Shown here one piece after another: positions 44,452-56,399 of a stretch of 64,000 nt of DNA (the first letter of the stretch is position 1; the number at the start of each line of letters is the position of its first letter). The translations under genes and the position numbers were made by a program. Origin of the DNA: Monodelphis domestica (taxonomy: Eukaryota > Chordata > Mammalia > Didelphimorphia > Didelphidae); assembly GCF_027887165.1 (NCBI RefSeq), contig NC_077232.1, forward strand, positions 58,914,290-58,978,289, given 5' to 3'. The notes beneath the pieces were generated by a model. That model saw nothing but the letters and a program-made list of their open reading frames with translations, had not been told where the DNA came from and made no database searches.

Positions 44452-45300
44452 TGGTTTATTCATCATTCAACATGCGTATATTAAGGCTGTAATATATGCA
44501 AGACTCTTGATAGGAACTAAAAAATATATAGAAATTACAGAAGACATGGCCTCTGCTTTTGGGTAGCTTATAGGAGAGATGGAATATAGTTAAATGGCTA
44601 TGAAAGAAAATAATGGTCTGATTAACACACAAGGGATGTGCAAGCAAAGTATTATGTGAGGTCTCAGGCAGGGAGGATAAGGAAGACTGGTAGAGGTTGT
44701 AAAAGAAGGCTTTATGAAAGCGGTGGCATTGATATAGGTCTTAAAGGATGGTTAGGAAGTCAGAAAGTCACGGCATTACAAGGACAGGGAATAACATGAG
44801 CAAAAGTGTGAAGGTGATTAAGTACGGGGTACGAAACAAAATCCAAGTGTGGCTGGAGCATAAACTACATGAAGAGTAGTATGAGATACAGCTGAGCTTT
44901 ATTTGACAAGCAATAAGGATCACTGAAGGTTTTTCAGCAAAGGAGTGACATAATTCTGTCTCCAGATATGTACAGCAGCAATGCTGATTTGCAGGGAGGA
45001 GAGAGTTGGGCGGGATGACCTATAAGAATGCTCTTGCAAAAATAGTTATAAGGATCTGTCCCAGGGTGGTGGCAGTAAAATTAAAGAGGAGGGGATCATA
45101 CAGAAGAAAAAAAAAAACAGACAATATCTAATTGGATATAGGACACGAGAAAGAGGGAAGAACCAAAGCTGACATCAATGTTTCCAACGTGTAAGGTTGG
45201 GGAAATAGTGACATTTACAAAAATAGTGAAGTCATAAGAAGGAACAGATTTTGAGCAAAGATAAAAAGTATGATTTCGAAAATTATTGACTTCAGTTGTT
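44452..45300 (+). repeat. R1 family, long copy
   Basis: CATAATTCTGTCTCCAGAT, GGATCACTGAAGGTTTTTCA and GGGTGGTGGCAGTAAAATTA are order-preserving blocks of this family. Confidence 0.6.
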
Positions 45301-45379
45301 GGTAGGACATCCAGGCAGACAAGCTCTGGAAGACCATGACATTTAGGTCTGGTTCAGAGCATTTGATAAAATTTCTTGT

Positions 45380-46165
45380 AGTCTTTTTGTAAAAAATATA
45401 AATAAAGGTGGTCTAATGAGAATATAATGAAAGCTATTTGTGAAATAAATGAATGGGAAGACTCATAGAATAGTTATTAATGATTCATTGTCAGCTGTGA
45501 AGGAGCCTTTTATGGAATGCCTTATAGATTAGTACTTAACCCTATACTGCTTAACATTTTTATCAATTAATTATATTTTCTCATCCAAAGATTACTTGGA
45601 TAAAGGTGTAGATCTCATATTAATTAAATTTGTTAATGTCACAAAGCTGAAGGAGATAGCATACTAGGTGACAGAGCCAAGATCCAAAAAGACCCTGACA
45701 GACTAAATCTAATTGGATGAAATCCATTTGGGGTAAGGGCATAGTCTTACACTTGGGTTCAAAATATCAATTTTCTATCTACAAAATGGTGATGGCAGGG
45801 CTAAATAGAAATTTATCTGAAAAAAAATCTGAAGGTCTTAGTAAACTACAAGGTCAGTTTGGGTCAGTGGTTGGAATGTGGCAACCAAAAACACTCATTG
45901 GAACTTGTGTCACACTAAGAATGGCCTGACTTCCTGGAATAAAGACATGATGGTCCCACTTATTTTCTATTCTAGTCAAACTATGTTTGTCATATTGGGG
46001 TCATATAAGAGGGGCATTGATAAGTGCAAAACAGTCTAGAAGAGGTTAACCAGAATGAACTCTGAGTCCATATCCTGACAATTGTTTGAAAGAAGTGGGG
46101 ATATTTAGCCTAGAAAAGAGATTAGGGAGGAAGAATATTATAGCTGTGTTCAAGTATCTGCAGGG
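45380..46165 (+). repeat. CR1/L3-type LINE 3' region
   Basis: AAAGCTGAAGGAGATAGCAT, GAAGAGGTTAACCAGAATGA, GTGGGGATATTTAGCCTAGA and CTGTGTTCAAGTATCTGCAG follow the sense CR1/L3 order. An old L1 begins at its end. Confidence 0.7.
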
Positions 46166-46190
46166 TTCTGGAAGCTAAGATGGTAGAGTA

Positions 46191-46201
46191 AGAAATACTC
46201 T
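46191..46201. repeat. Left target-site duplication of R2 copy C
   Basis: AGAAATACTCT, matching 46762-46772 exactly. The host L1 5' UTR reads on across it. Confidence 0.85.
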
Positions 46202-46761
46202 GGTGGTAGTCTCTCGGTAACCGAGTATGACGATTGTCTTTGTGCGTTTTTGTGCACAAAGACACTTGTGCATGAAGTTTTAAGGGGAAAAGTCGATGCA
46301 CAGAGACAGTCCCACTCTCTCGGCGTTGGAAGCCTGGGTCCAGTGGCACGAAAAGTCGTTACACCTGGAGACTTCCTCAGCTGCGTTGGATGGCCGTGTT
46401 GTCTTTTGTGCTCCAACATGCCCTAAGCACTCCACAGTGCCTTGCTGTATCGCCATCTCAGCCGTTGAACCTTCTTGTTGGTTTCTTCCGCCTGTTCCAC
46501 TGAAACAGTCTTCACATGTTGGGTGAACAAAGCCCTAGTTCACCAGGGGTCCACGATGAAGGCTACCCTCACAAGGTTTAGCCAGCTTGTCGAAGCTGTT
46601 GCCCAGGGTGTGGCTGCTGCCACATGCTAGCAGCTACTGGGAGCCACAAGTGAGAGCTGGGTGTCAGGTGAGGGTCAGAGGCTGGAGAGCTGCCCTAGGA
46701 GGGCATGACAAGCCCTCCATACCAAAGATATTACTCCTCCCTGAGCACCCCATATATCCCT
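46202..46761 (+). mobile_element. Dispersed family 'R2', copy C, complete insertion
   Basis: 560 bases bounded by a perfect 11-bp duplication AGAAATACTCT (46191-46201, 46762-46772). It is GC- and CpG-rich, unlike its neighbours. It lacks an A tail on either strand. One end has the near-palindrome TCTCGGTAACCGAG (46211-46224). The duplication length fits target-primed retroposition, and the missing A tail is more like RTE- or CR1-driven elements than L1-driven ones. No open frame with a known domain. I do not know the family name. Confidence 0.75.
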
Positions 46762-46772
46762 AGAAATACTCT
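46762..46772. repeat. Right target-site duplication of R2 copy C
   Basis: Exact copy of 46191-46201. Confidence 0.85.
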
Positions 46773-49519
46773 AAGCTTGTCCAAATCCACTTTCAAACAA
46801 CCCCTTTGCCCCTCCCCCACATAAAGCCTCAGATTGAATTCTGGAGTAGCAGAACTAAAAAACAAAGAATGAAACAGTTTTTCCAGTAGAAGACAATTTG
46901 GAAGGACAATAGAAGAGACCCATGTCACTGGCATTAGAGGGGAGAGCAACATGGTCCACACTGTACCTGGAGGAGCTAGCAATGGGGAGCATTAAACCCA
47001 GTTCAATCCAATGGCAATGTGGAGAGTGGAACTCAGCCTGATCCGGCCCCAGTGGCTTCTGTACAAAACAGCTACAAGCCTCTCCACAGCAAGTCAACCA
47101 GGTAACCCCCTTACGGTGCACACTGCGGGACTAGAGGGCTGCTATACCAACTCCAAGGGATAGAGTAGACCACAATACAATATCAGGACAGTACTCCATC
47201 CAGGAAGAGAGCTGAACATCAATAATATAGGCAAGATCATGAAAAAGCCCAGAAAAATAAAGAAAAAACCTGACCTTAAAAAGTTACCTCAGTGCCAGGG
47301 AAGATCAAAACACAAACTCAGAAGAGGTCAACAACGCCAAAACAAAAACATATGAAGCCTCAAAGGCAGGTGTGAAACGATGTTGGGTCCAAAAAAAAAA
47401 AAACCCCAAAACTTCTGGAATAACTCAAAAATCAACAAATAAGAGAAGTAGATGAAAAATTAGAAAAAGAAATGAGAGAGTCAACATCTTGGAAAAGATA
47501 TACCGAAGTATTTGAATAAAGGTCTCTCATATGGAAAAGGGAGAAGAAGTGCTCAATGGGTCAGTCAAAATACCAGTCCAGCATATGAACTAGGATCTAG
47601 TTAATTAGTGGGTTGATTGGTTTGCCCATAGGTGACAACCTAGCAGCCCATCAGGTGTTGCTGAGCTAGAGACTCATCCATCCTCTAGAGCCTCTCATGC
47701 ACAAGAAAGTGATCATATAGATAGGGTATGAACCTCTTTTTCCAACTGTGGGAAGAAATATTTTTGTATGCCAGGTGTCCTAATTCCCTCACCTCTTGGT
47801 AATACTAAATATATTATGAATATTGTAGTAATAATATTGAAAGTGTGGAATGTTTAAAGGCTTAACTCTCAGCAATGCCATGAATGAGGCAAGGTCAAGA
47901 AATCAAGACATAAACTTAAGTTTGATCTTGCCTTGAAAGACACTGCAAAAGAAATCTCTATTTGACAAAAATTCCTGGGAACACTGGTAAGCAGTCTGGC
48001 AGAATTTAGGCTTAGAAAAGCCCCTTAAACTACATTCTGTATGATAGTATCAATTGAGGCATGACATTAATGCTAAAGATCATAATATAAAATAATTAGA
48101 AGAGAAGCAGATCATATTTACTGCTAGAGATGGGAGATGTATTCTTAACCAAAGTATAGAGGCAATTACAAAAGATGTAATAGATAACTTTGATTACATG
48201 AAGTTAAAAAAAAAACTTCTGCACAAACAAAATTAATGCATCTGGCATAATAAGGGAAGAAATTGAATGGGGAAAAAATCTTCATATCAAATGTCTTTGA
48301 GAAAGAGTTGGTATCTAAGGAATGTAAATAATTATTATATACATATGCATCCATAGAAACACACATAAACAAAAGTTGCTCCCCCATAAATATGTAGTTA
48401 AAGGATGTGAAGAAACAGTTCTCAAAGGATGAATTTTGAACTATTCACAACAACAATAAAAAATGCTCTAAATCACTAATAATGAAATAAATGCTGATCA
48501 AAACAACCCTGAAGTGTTTGGTTCTGCAAATTGACAAAGACGTCAAAATAGAGTTATAGGAAGATGGGCATACTGGAGCATTATTAGTGGACCTGTGAAT
48601 CAGTACAATCATTTTGGACAGCAATTTGGAATGATGGAGTAACTAAAGTATTCATGCCCTTGACAAAAAGATTCTAATATTGTTATACTCTGAGGATGTC
48701 ATTCATAAGAAGAAAATCCCCATATACACCAAAATATTTATGACAGCACTTTTTATAATATCCTAGAATTGGAAACAAAATAAATGTCCATTAATTGGGA
48801 AATAGCTAAACAAATTATGGTACATGAATATAATGGAATGTTCTTGTGCTGTAAGAAAAGATTTAAGATAAATACAGAAAAGCATAAGAGTTTCATTAAC
48901 TGATGCAAAGTAAGCAGAGCCAAGAAAATAATATAATGACAATACTGTAAATGGAAAGAATAACTATATAAACATACATAATCAGAAGTGATTGTTATGA
49001 AATTATAAATAATAAGCATGACTCAAAAGGAGAAATATAAAAACACACCCACCCTTCCCAACTAGTTTGAAGAGGTTGGAGGTCCACCAATGTTGTATAT
49101 TATGCTATTTTCAGATGCTTTCAATATATTTATCAAATATGTTTATTTTTTCCTCTTTTCCTTTCTCCCTTTTTTTTTGGTTGTACAATACTACTTATTA
49201 TGTGAAAATGGCTCTCTGAGAAGGGTAGGGGAAGGATACTGGGGAAAACTATGGTCATATGAAAAACAAGACATCAATAAAAACTTACTTTAAAATATTT
49301 TTAAAAAGCAATGATCTAGCACTGACTAATATCCCCTACCTCCCAGAATCATTGTGAGGATCAAATCAGAAAATAATTAACAGTGTCTGGCAATCAATAT
49401 TAGCAATTATTATCAAGAATACTTGAGAGATGAAGGAAGACTTGTAATGCTGCTGCCCTCCTCGCTTACCCTTCCCTTGTGATTCTCCTGACATCTATGA
49501 TATAATTCATTGGCCAGAT

Positions 49520-50125
49520 GAATGGATGGATGAAAGAAAAAAAATTAACACTTTCCCTCCATAAACAATGGATTCCTATTACCTCTTGGATTGAATATAA
49601 AATTCTTTGCTTGACTCTTAATGACTTTTATCCCCTACCATTTCATATTTTTCCTATCTCTTATCCTTACTATTTTTAATTCCCCATCTAGTACTCTACA
49701 TTGTTCTTTCTTTTTCTTGTACATGACACTGCACCCATCTCCCAACTATGCATTTTTCACTCTGTAATGCTCTGTAATGCCCCATTCCTGTAATGCTCTC
49801 CCTCCTTGCTTCCACCTTCTGGATTTCCTGGTTTTCTTCAATACACCTAAAATTCTATCTTCTTTAGGAGACCTTTTTTTCTCCTCCTCTTCTCCCTGCC
49901 TCCCCATACAGGCTTCCTCCCTGTTAATGTCTTTCCTTTGACATTACTTTCCATTTACACTACACACACACACACTCACACACACACGGTATGCAACCTT
50001 TTTTGCCCTGTCTTCCATGAATATAAGGTCCTTGAGGGCAGAGATGTCCCTACTTTCTTTTGCATCCCCAGCCTTAGCACGGTACCTGGCACATAGTAAA
50101 ACTATTAGATGTTTATTAAGTGATT
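49520..50125 (+). repeat. L2-type LINE, long 3' segment
   Basis: CAATGGATTCCTATTACCTC, TTGGATTGAATATAAAATTC, CCTTGAGGGCAGAGATGTCC and CTTAGCACGGTACCTGGCAC appear in L2 order. A short (CA)n run lies at 49962-49988. Confidence 0.8.
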
Positions 50126-50129
50126 AATA

Positions 50130-50925
50130 TGTGCCAAACACCGACAATATTATGGATTCTGTGATTCCATAATAATCATTCACCAGGCAGGGGATTTCCT
50201 AGGATTCTTTGCAAGTCTTATTTCTCACCTTCTGAGTGATGTCATTTCCTTTTAACTTTGAAATTATTGACCTACTTCATCAATTCCTATGCATGGAGAA
50301 TGAGATTTTTACTGTGATTGAAATGAAGAGTTACTCCAAACTGTGACTAAAATCTTGGCTGAGATGCTGAATTAACACTTTCTACTTTTCTCCAACATTA
50401 TACTTGACAATGTCTGTGGTGAATGCTACCTTCCATTCAATATAGTCTTCCTGATTGGACTGTTGGTGTATACTACAAAACAGGGAAATGTGAGCAGAGC
50501 AAATAGCTTGCTATTCTGGAAGATCCTCTTCGGAAAGACTTCTTTTTGCGAGCTAATATTCATTTGAAGGTGTGCTCAGAAGTATATGGATGTTTATTTC
50601 TGCATAATATACTATGTTTTAAAATTAATTTTAGCATGGAAAAATGAGGGAAAAAATACAAAACAAGGGGCATCAGACTTACTCTGTTTGGTCCCAAGAA
50701 GGCAGAAACAGGAGCATGGGTGGAAGTTGCAAAGAGGCAAAATTAGTTTTGATGTTGGAGGTAGGGGAATTCCTCATAATTAGAGCTATCCAAAATGGCA
50801 GTGACTGGTTTGGAAAATATTGACTTCCTCTTCACTATCAGTCTTCAAGTGGAGCCTGGATGAAAACTTGTAAAGTTTGTCACAGCAGGGATTCCTTTTG
50901 TGTAAAAAATGGACTAACTGGTCCC
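50130..50925. other. Unannotated intergenic DNA
   Basis: No gene or clear repeat. Confidence 0.5.
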
Positions 50926-50929
50926 TGAT

Positions 50930-51480
50930 ATATTTTTTTAATTCTAAAATTGTGAAAATCAGAGCTAGACAAATGAATTTGGATCATTTCAATAGAGATG
51001 CTAGTTGAAGCAATGGGCATGTAGGTGAAATTGTTAAGGAATAGTGAGAAGACAGAGAAGGAGAGAACCTTGGAAAACCAAAGGGTATGGATGAAGAATT
51101 ATCAAAAGAGGCCAAAAAAAGTGATAAAATAAAGAGGGGGCGAATCTTTAGAATTCTCCTAGAATCTCTAGGAGAGCACAGTAAGAAGCTGAGGGAGGGG
51201 ATAGATTTTTTTTTTATTTGAAAAAGTTTATTTAGTTTATTGATTTAGAATATTTTCCCATGGTTACATGATTTATGTTCTTTCTCTCCCCTCCTTTAGC
51301 CAACGAGCAGTGGGGATAGATTTTAAAAGGAATCTCAGTCAAACTATCCTTCATAAACATTCCATCTATGGTATCAAATGCCATAGAGAAGTCAAGAAGA
51401 ATAAGTCCTGGAAAATAGGGCTTGCAATTTTTTTCAACCGAAAAGTCCCTAGTAACCTTTGAGAGAGCAATTTCATTTGA
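50930..51480 (+). repeat. R1 family copy, split by an L1 tail
   Basis: CAATGGGCATGTAGGTGAAA and GAGAACCTTGGAAAACC lie before the insertion, then GGTATCAAATGCCATAGAGA and AGTCAAGAAGAATAAGTCC after it. Confidence 0.6.
51210..51311 (-). mobile_element. Very short 5'-truncated L1 3' end, antisense
   Basis: About 100 bases of antisense L1 3' UTR (GATTTAGAATATTTTCCCAT, GGTTACATGATTTATGTTC). GGGGATAGATTTT flanks it exactly (51197-51209, 51312-51324). Confidence 0.9.
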
Positions 51481-51484
51481 ATGT

Positions 51485-52175
51485 TAGGGACAGAATTTAT
51501 CAATATTAATTGATATTAATACATAGTGGAGTAAGCCCAGAATCTAGTAGCAATAAATATTATTAATCATAATAAAATGCAGCAAAAGTAAAATAAAAAT
51601 CATGGATAGAGAGGCCATATCTCTTGGTCTCACTGCCTAGGATGACTAAAGAGATGATTCTTTAATTCAGAAAAAAAATTAGATATGAGACATGAACAGG
51701 TTTTTCTTCAACAGAGAAAGAAGTACTTATGAAAGTTGAGATTGAAACTGTCAGTATTTCTACATGCTAGTTGGTTTTTTTTCTTTATCTGTGCATTAAA
51801 GGATTAGAGTGAAGGTTTATGAATTTGTATTTTAACATAGAATTACCTGATTAAGTATTTACCTTTAGGCTACCAGTCATGGATGCAAAGGCTGAAAAAC
51901 CTGCTTACAGAAGATGAGGTGATGAGAAGAATTTCTTTTACAGATAACATATCACTTAATTAGTTACTCCTAACATGAGTGGTGGGTAGATTCTGACAGT
52001 CTGCAATCTATTTTGGACATACCTGAGCACCTTTAGCCTTAGGACTGATGATTTAGTCCCCACCCCAGAGCATCCCAATTAGCAGAATTAATCAAGATGC
52101 AGTGAAAGACGAGATGGTTACATGAACTGAGCCCCAAGGGACTAAAAGGTTGGGATGATAGAAAGCATAACTATA
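51485..52175. other. Unannotated intergenic DNA
   Basis: AT-rich with no gene or clear repeat. Confidence 0.5.
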
Positions 52176-52176
52176 T

Positions 52177-52202
52177 GGGTGGGGGTGGGGGTGGGGGTGG
52201 GT
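52177..52202 (+). repeat. (GGGGGT)n tract with G-quadruplex potential
   Basis: Five runs of three to five G separated by single T bases. Confidence 0.9.
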
Positions 52203-52720
52203 GTCAGAGGGCCTTGGGTTCAAATCCCAGGTGTGTAAGTGTGTATACTCAGGAAGATGGTGACATTTCAAAATTGTAAGAGCAGATTGAAAACTGGAAG
52301 GGCTCATATCTGGGTGATGGTGTCCTTATCTGGAAAATGAGGAGGCTGAACAAAATAATCTCTAAGACCCCTTCCAGCTTTCAATCTCTGCTTCTCTACT
52401 TTGAAATGCACAGGAAATAAAAATCTTCTCCTCTAGTTATCAGGTTGGGATTTCAGAGAATCATCTCCAAAGTATGGTAGCCCAGGAAGAATATGCCTAG
52501 AACACTTGCCTTTCAAACTTTGGGGATTTTGTACTTCTATGATTAAAAAAAAAAACCAAACACCAACCAAACAGAAGCAACTTTTAGTATACTCTCCAAT
52601 ATATACATACACATATTGATTTATACATTATAACATTATAAATTATGCATTTATCTCTTATAAATTTATTTACAAATGATGAACCATATAACTATATTAC
52701 TTTGCTAATAAATATGTACA
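52203..52720. other. Mostly unannotated DNA
   Basis: A MIR-like scrap at 52310-52400 (GTCCTTATCTGGAAAATGAG). The rest is unrecognised. Confidence 0.5.
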
Positions 52721-52726
52721 TTTCAG

Positions 52727-52980
52727 ACATGTAGGTGGATTGCTGGGTACACTGCTGGACTTGGCATCAGAAGCCCTGAGTTAAAAACCTTGACTGGAAA
52801 GTTACTAGATCCAGGACAAGTCACTCAATGTCTGTTCCTTAGTTTCTTCATTTGTAGGAGGAGAGTTATTATGGTGCCTACTTCCAAGAATCATTGTGAA
52901 AGTAAAATGAAATAATATTCATATTTTGCAAAACTTCAAGCACGATGTAAATGCTGGCTATGATTTTTATTATTTAAAAC
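52727..52980 (+). repeat. MIR-type SINE, long form
   Basis: CACTGCTGGACTTGGCATCA, AGTTTCTTCATTTGTAGGAG, ACTTCAAGCACGATGTAAAT. Confidence 0.8.
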
Positions 52981-52999
52981 AAAGACATTTTCAAAAGCT

Positions 53000-53284
53000 T
53001 AGAAAAAGATAAATTAATATTCAACCCTAAATTCAATAAGGAGCTCCTGTAGTTTATGGAGTGGGAGAATGACACAATTAGATCTGTACTTTAAGAAAAT
53101 CACTTTGGTAGCTAAGTGGACGATGGATTGGAGAAGGGGAAAATTTAAGGCAGAGAAACTAATAAGGAAGCTATTACAATGGTCCAAAGGAGAGATGTTG
53201 AGGGCTTGAACTAAAATAGGAGCTGAGTAGAAAGAAGGGGGATAGATAGGAGAGAGGTGGAAATAGGAGTGCTAAGATTTGGCA

Positions 53285-53340
<56 letters not shown>

Positions 53341-53480
53341 CACTATATGGAGTGATGAAGAGTGAAGAGTCAAAGATTACTGAGGTTGTACACCTGGAAG
53401 GCTGGAAAGATGGATAGATGGAGATACCCTCAATAATAACAGGGAAGTTTGGAAGATGGATGGGTTTAAAGTAAAAAACA
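53000..53480 (+). repeat. R1 family segment with an (AT)n insertion
   Basis: AGAAAATCACTTTGGTAGCT, GGAAGCTATTACAATGGTCC and AGAGATGTTGAGGGCTTGAA. An AT microsatellite interrupts it at 53286-53341. Confidence 0.65.
53286..53341. repeat. (AT)n microsatellite
   Basis: About 55 bases of alternating A and T with one C. Confidence 0.95.
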
Positions 53481-53534
53481 ATACACCTTCTTTGACACAG
53501 AATCCAATCCATCCATGAAATAATGATAATAATA

Positions 53535-53665
53535 ATAAATAAGGAAACTGAGTCTGAAGAAGATGGTGTGACATGTTCAAAGTAGAACAGTTAATCAATG
53601 GGAAAGGCAGAACCAGAACCTGGATCTTAGCTTGATTGTGTTAACTCTCGCTTCCTGCTCCCTTT
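53535..53665 (-). repeat. MIR-type SINE fragment, antisense
   Basis: AATAAGGAAACTGAGTCTGA and GGCAGAACCAGAACCTGGAT. Confidence 0.65.
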
Positions 53666-53959
53666 CCCCATTATGACAATGTTATCTCCAGCATAGCAGG
53701 GAGTTTCCCCCCTAGAGGTATCAAGTTCATTATAAGATTGGGGGATTAGCACAAGTCAAATTCAAAGAGAGGGTGTTGTTGCTCGGCTCTTTGTTGATTT
53801 AAGAGATTTCCAAATCAAGGCTAAGGTTCTGATAAGCTTTCCCTTGCTTCTTATCAGAATTGTAATGAGGTAGTAAAAGTTTCTTTCCTGGAGCCCTGGC
53901 AGACTACGGGTAACCCACAACATGGTGAAAAGCTATTATTTATTGTTTTGCTTCACTAA

Positions 53960-54165
53960 AAGCAGCCAATTTACACAGCACTCTACGACTACCAAGCATT
54001 TCAAGTACTTTATTTCATTCGGTCCCCAAAATACAGCTAGAATGTTAAAAAAAAATTTATTGAGGGTAGGAAATTGTCATTGGTGGGGGCACACACTTAA
54101 ACCCAGCTCTCCTGGAATTCAAGGTCAGACCTCTATCCACCATGCCAAACTGCCCTTCAAAACTG
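53960..54165 (-). repeat. MIR-type SINE fragment, antisense
   Basis: GCATTTCAAGTACTTTATTT and CTTAAACCCAGCTCTCCTGG. Confidence 0.5.
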
Positions 54166-54477
54166 ATTTTGTTTGCTTTCCTCTAAACCTGGGATTTTGT
54201 CTGAATAGGAAACTTCTAGGGGAGAACTCTCCCCTCCCCTCCCCTCACACCCCCTATTTACCAATGTAGATCTCTACTGCCTTGGGCACTTAGAGATTTA
54301 AAAGCTTTAAAAACTTGCCTGGGAGCAAGACAAGTTTCAGTGACTTGCACAGAAGTAGCAAGTCAGTTTAGACTTAAATCTGGCTCTTCCTAACTTCTTT
54401 CTCTCAAGACTGAGAATACCATACTTGTTTTATTCTCCCCCTTTTACTAGAAAGGAAATTTCCAGCCAGGAAAGATG

Positions 54478-54985
54478 AGGTAGAATAGTGTATAGTGCCT
54501 AGAGGGCTAGAGTCTCAAAGATCTAGTCTCAAATGCTCCCTCAGACTCCCTGGTAATTGGGGAAAAAGATCTTCCAGCCTCAATTTTCTCTTCTATAAAG
54601 TGGAGATAATTACCTACTTAATGATGATGATAATAATAATAACTGACATTTATATAATGCCTACTATGTGCAAGGCACTGGGCCAAACCCTTTACATTCA
54701 TCTCCTTTGATCTTCACAACAACCTTGGGGGGCAGAGTTTTCCTATTTTACATACAGGGAAACTGAGGCAAGCAGGGAAGTGTGAAGTTATTTGACCAGA
54801 GTCATTCAGCTAATAAATATCTGGGGTTGGATTTGAACTTAGTTCTTCTAACTCCAGGTCCAGGCTCTAGCTATTTCATCACCTAATTGCCCAAACTTAG
54901 AGGGTTCTTATGAGACTTAAATTAGATAATGTTTACAAGGGGGTTCACCAAACTTCAAGTACTCCATAAATGTTAGCTATTATTA
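54478..54985 (+). repeat. MIR-type SINE split by an antisense relative
   Basis: The sense copy runs at 54478-54620 (CTTCCAGCCTCAATTTTCTC), pauses, and resumes at about 54900-54985 (TTCTTATGAGACTTAAATTA to TAAATGTTAGCTATTATTA). Confidence 0.7.
54628..54895 (-). repeat. MIR-type SINE, antisense, nested
   Basis: ATGCCTACTATGTGCAAGGC, ACAGGGAAACTGAGGCAAGC and TTGGATTTGAACTTAGTTCT. It lies inside the sense MIR copy. Confidence 0.75.
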
Positions 54986-55094
54986 CTGGGTGACTTTCTC
55001 AAGGTCATTTAGTAAGTGGTAGGACTCAAAAGCAGATCTTAGGATTCCAAGTCCACTGCTGTTTCTATTAGCCCAGGCTGCCTCATAGTGATCT

Positions 55095-55585
55095 GAAGCC
55101 CTGAAGACCACATCAGGAGGGACATTTGCCACTTCTGTATTGGGTTTCCAATTAAACTGTAATTAAGTAGAGTTTGTTTTTAATTTCATTGTTGGGAAGC
55201 CAAAACTTCTAGGCGTAATGAAGAGAACCATTGTACTGAGAGCAAGGTTTAGTTGCAAATTGTGAGAATGGAAATACTGTTGAGTTTCTCCCCCCATATC
55301 TCCTGCAGCTGGAATGTTTCTCAATCTGAAGTTTGTTAAACTTCACGTGGCACCCAATCACCACCATTTCAATGGTGTACAAACAACAGCCCCTGAGCAT
55401 GGGAAATCTGTCCTGCAGTGCTGAAGAACTGTGCTGTCCCAGTACCGCAGCGCCCCAAGCTAGCTTGACAAATGCTTGGGAGAGCAAAATTCAGTGGGAC
55501 AGCTCCATGGGATTGCAAAGAAGGTAGTTTCCCAGAGTTACTACAGAGAAATTGGTGCCTACTCTGCATGTACAAGTGTTGGGGG
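55095..55585. other. Unannotated intergenic DNA
   Basis: No supported gene or clear repeat. Confidence 0.45.
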
Positions 55586-55589
55586 TGGA

Positions 55590-55777
55590 GAACTGATGAG
55601 CTCTGAATGCAAATTGAAGCCTACTTGGTTTTTACTTCACTTTTATTCTTTTCTTTTGTTTCTGTTTTCTTCCCTGACATAGCTAAGATGGAAATATGTT
55701 TTGTATGATTTCACCTCTGGAATCAATATCCAATTACTTACCTTCTCAAGGAAGGGGAGGGAATGAGAAAATTTGGC
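55590..55777 (+). mobile_element. Old L1 3' UTR fragment
   Basis: GAACTGATGAGCTCTGAATG, GATGGAAATATGTTTTGTAT and CTTACCTTCTCAAGGAAGG. A SINE follows directly. Confidence 0.72.
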
Positions 55778-55975
55778 AGCTGGGTAGCTTAGTGCATTGA
55801 AAACCAGGTCTAGAGATGAGAGATCCTAGGTTCAAATCTGGCCTCAGACACTTCCCAGCTGTGTGACCCTGGGCAAGTCACTTAACCCCCATTGCCTAGC
55901 CCTTACCACTCTTCTGCCTTGGAGCTAATACACAGTATTGATTCCAACACGGAGATAAGGGTTAAAAACAAACAA
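55778..55975 (+). repeat. tRNA-type marsupial SINE
   Basis: GGCAGCTGGGTAGCTTAGTG head, GGTTCAAATC B box, CACTCTTCTGCCTTGGAG, and an (AAAC)n tail to about 55995. Confidence 0.9.
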
Positions 55976-56154
55976 ACAAGCAAGCAAACAAAAACACATT
56001 AGCACTCCAGCAGCCATGGATAGCTGTGTAACTGGCATTAGCAATCTGCAAGTTGTCCTATGTTGCTTCCCCAAGATGTTCACTTCCTTCTCTTCTCTAA
56101 TTCCCTACCCTACCACCTGTGTGACTTGAGGGAGTTCCTTGCTTTTTGAATCAG

Positions 56155-56395
56155 CTAGTAAGTGAAGTAGATGGATCACTGGACCTGAAGTCAGGAAGAC
56201 TTGAGTTCAACTATTGTCTAAAAATATTTATTAGTGTGACCCTGGACAAGTCATTGAACCTCTTTTTGCCTCACTTTCCCTGACCATAATATCAGCCTTG
56301 CAGGGTTGTTGTGATGATCAAATAAGATAATATTTGTAAAGCACTTCACACTGTTCTTGGCACATGGTAATTGCTCTATAAATGTTTACTCCTTT
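56155..56395 (+). repeat. MIR-type SINE, long form
   Basis: GGACCTGAAGTCAGGAAGAC, GTGTGACCCTGGACAAGTCA and GTAAAGCACTTCACACTGTT. Confidence 0.82.
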
Positions 56396-56399
56396 CCCT

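Larger units (their letters stand above)
46166..49305 (+). mobile_element. Old, internally rearranged L1
   Basis: The 5' end (AGCTAAGATGGTAGAGTAAG) resembles the first bases of the intact L1, and ORF1-like A-rich sequence follows to about 47520. ORF2 C-terminal sequence appears at about 47955-48990 (GGAAACAAAATAAATGTCCA, AAACAAATTATGGTACATGA), then a 3' UTR and A tail to about 49305. Most of ORF2 is missing. The R2 element at 46202-46761 inserted in the 5' UTR. The frame is destroyed. Confidence 0.75.

Noticed and set aside
46296..46526. Short frames in the CpG-rich R2 copy, considered as an exon with its own CpG island
   Set aside because: The segment is bounded by an 11-bp duplication and has diverged relatives, so it is a mobile element.
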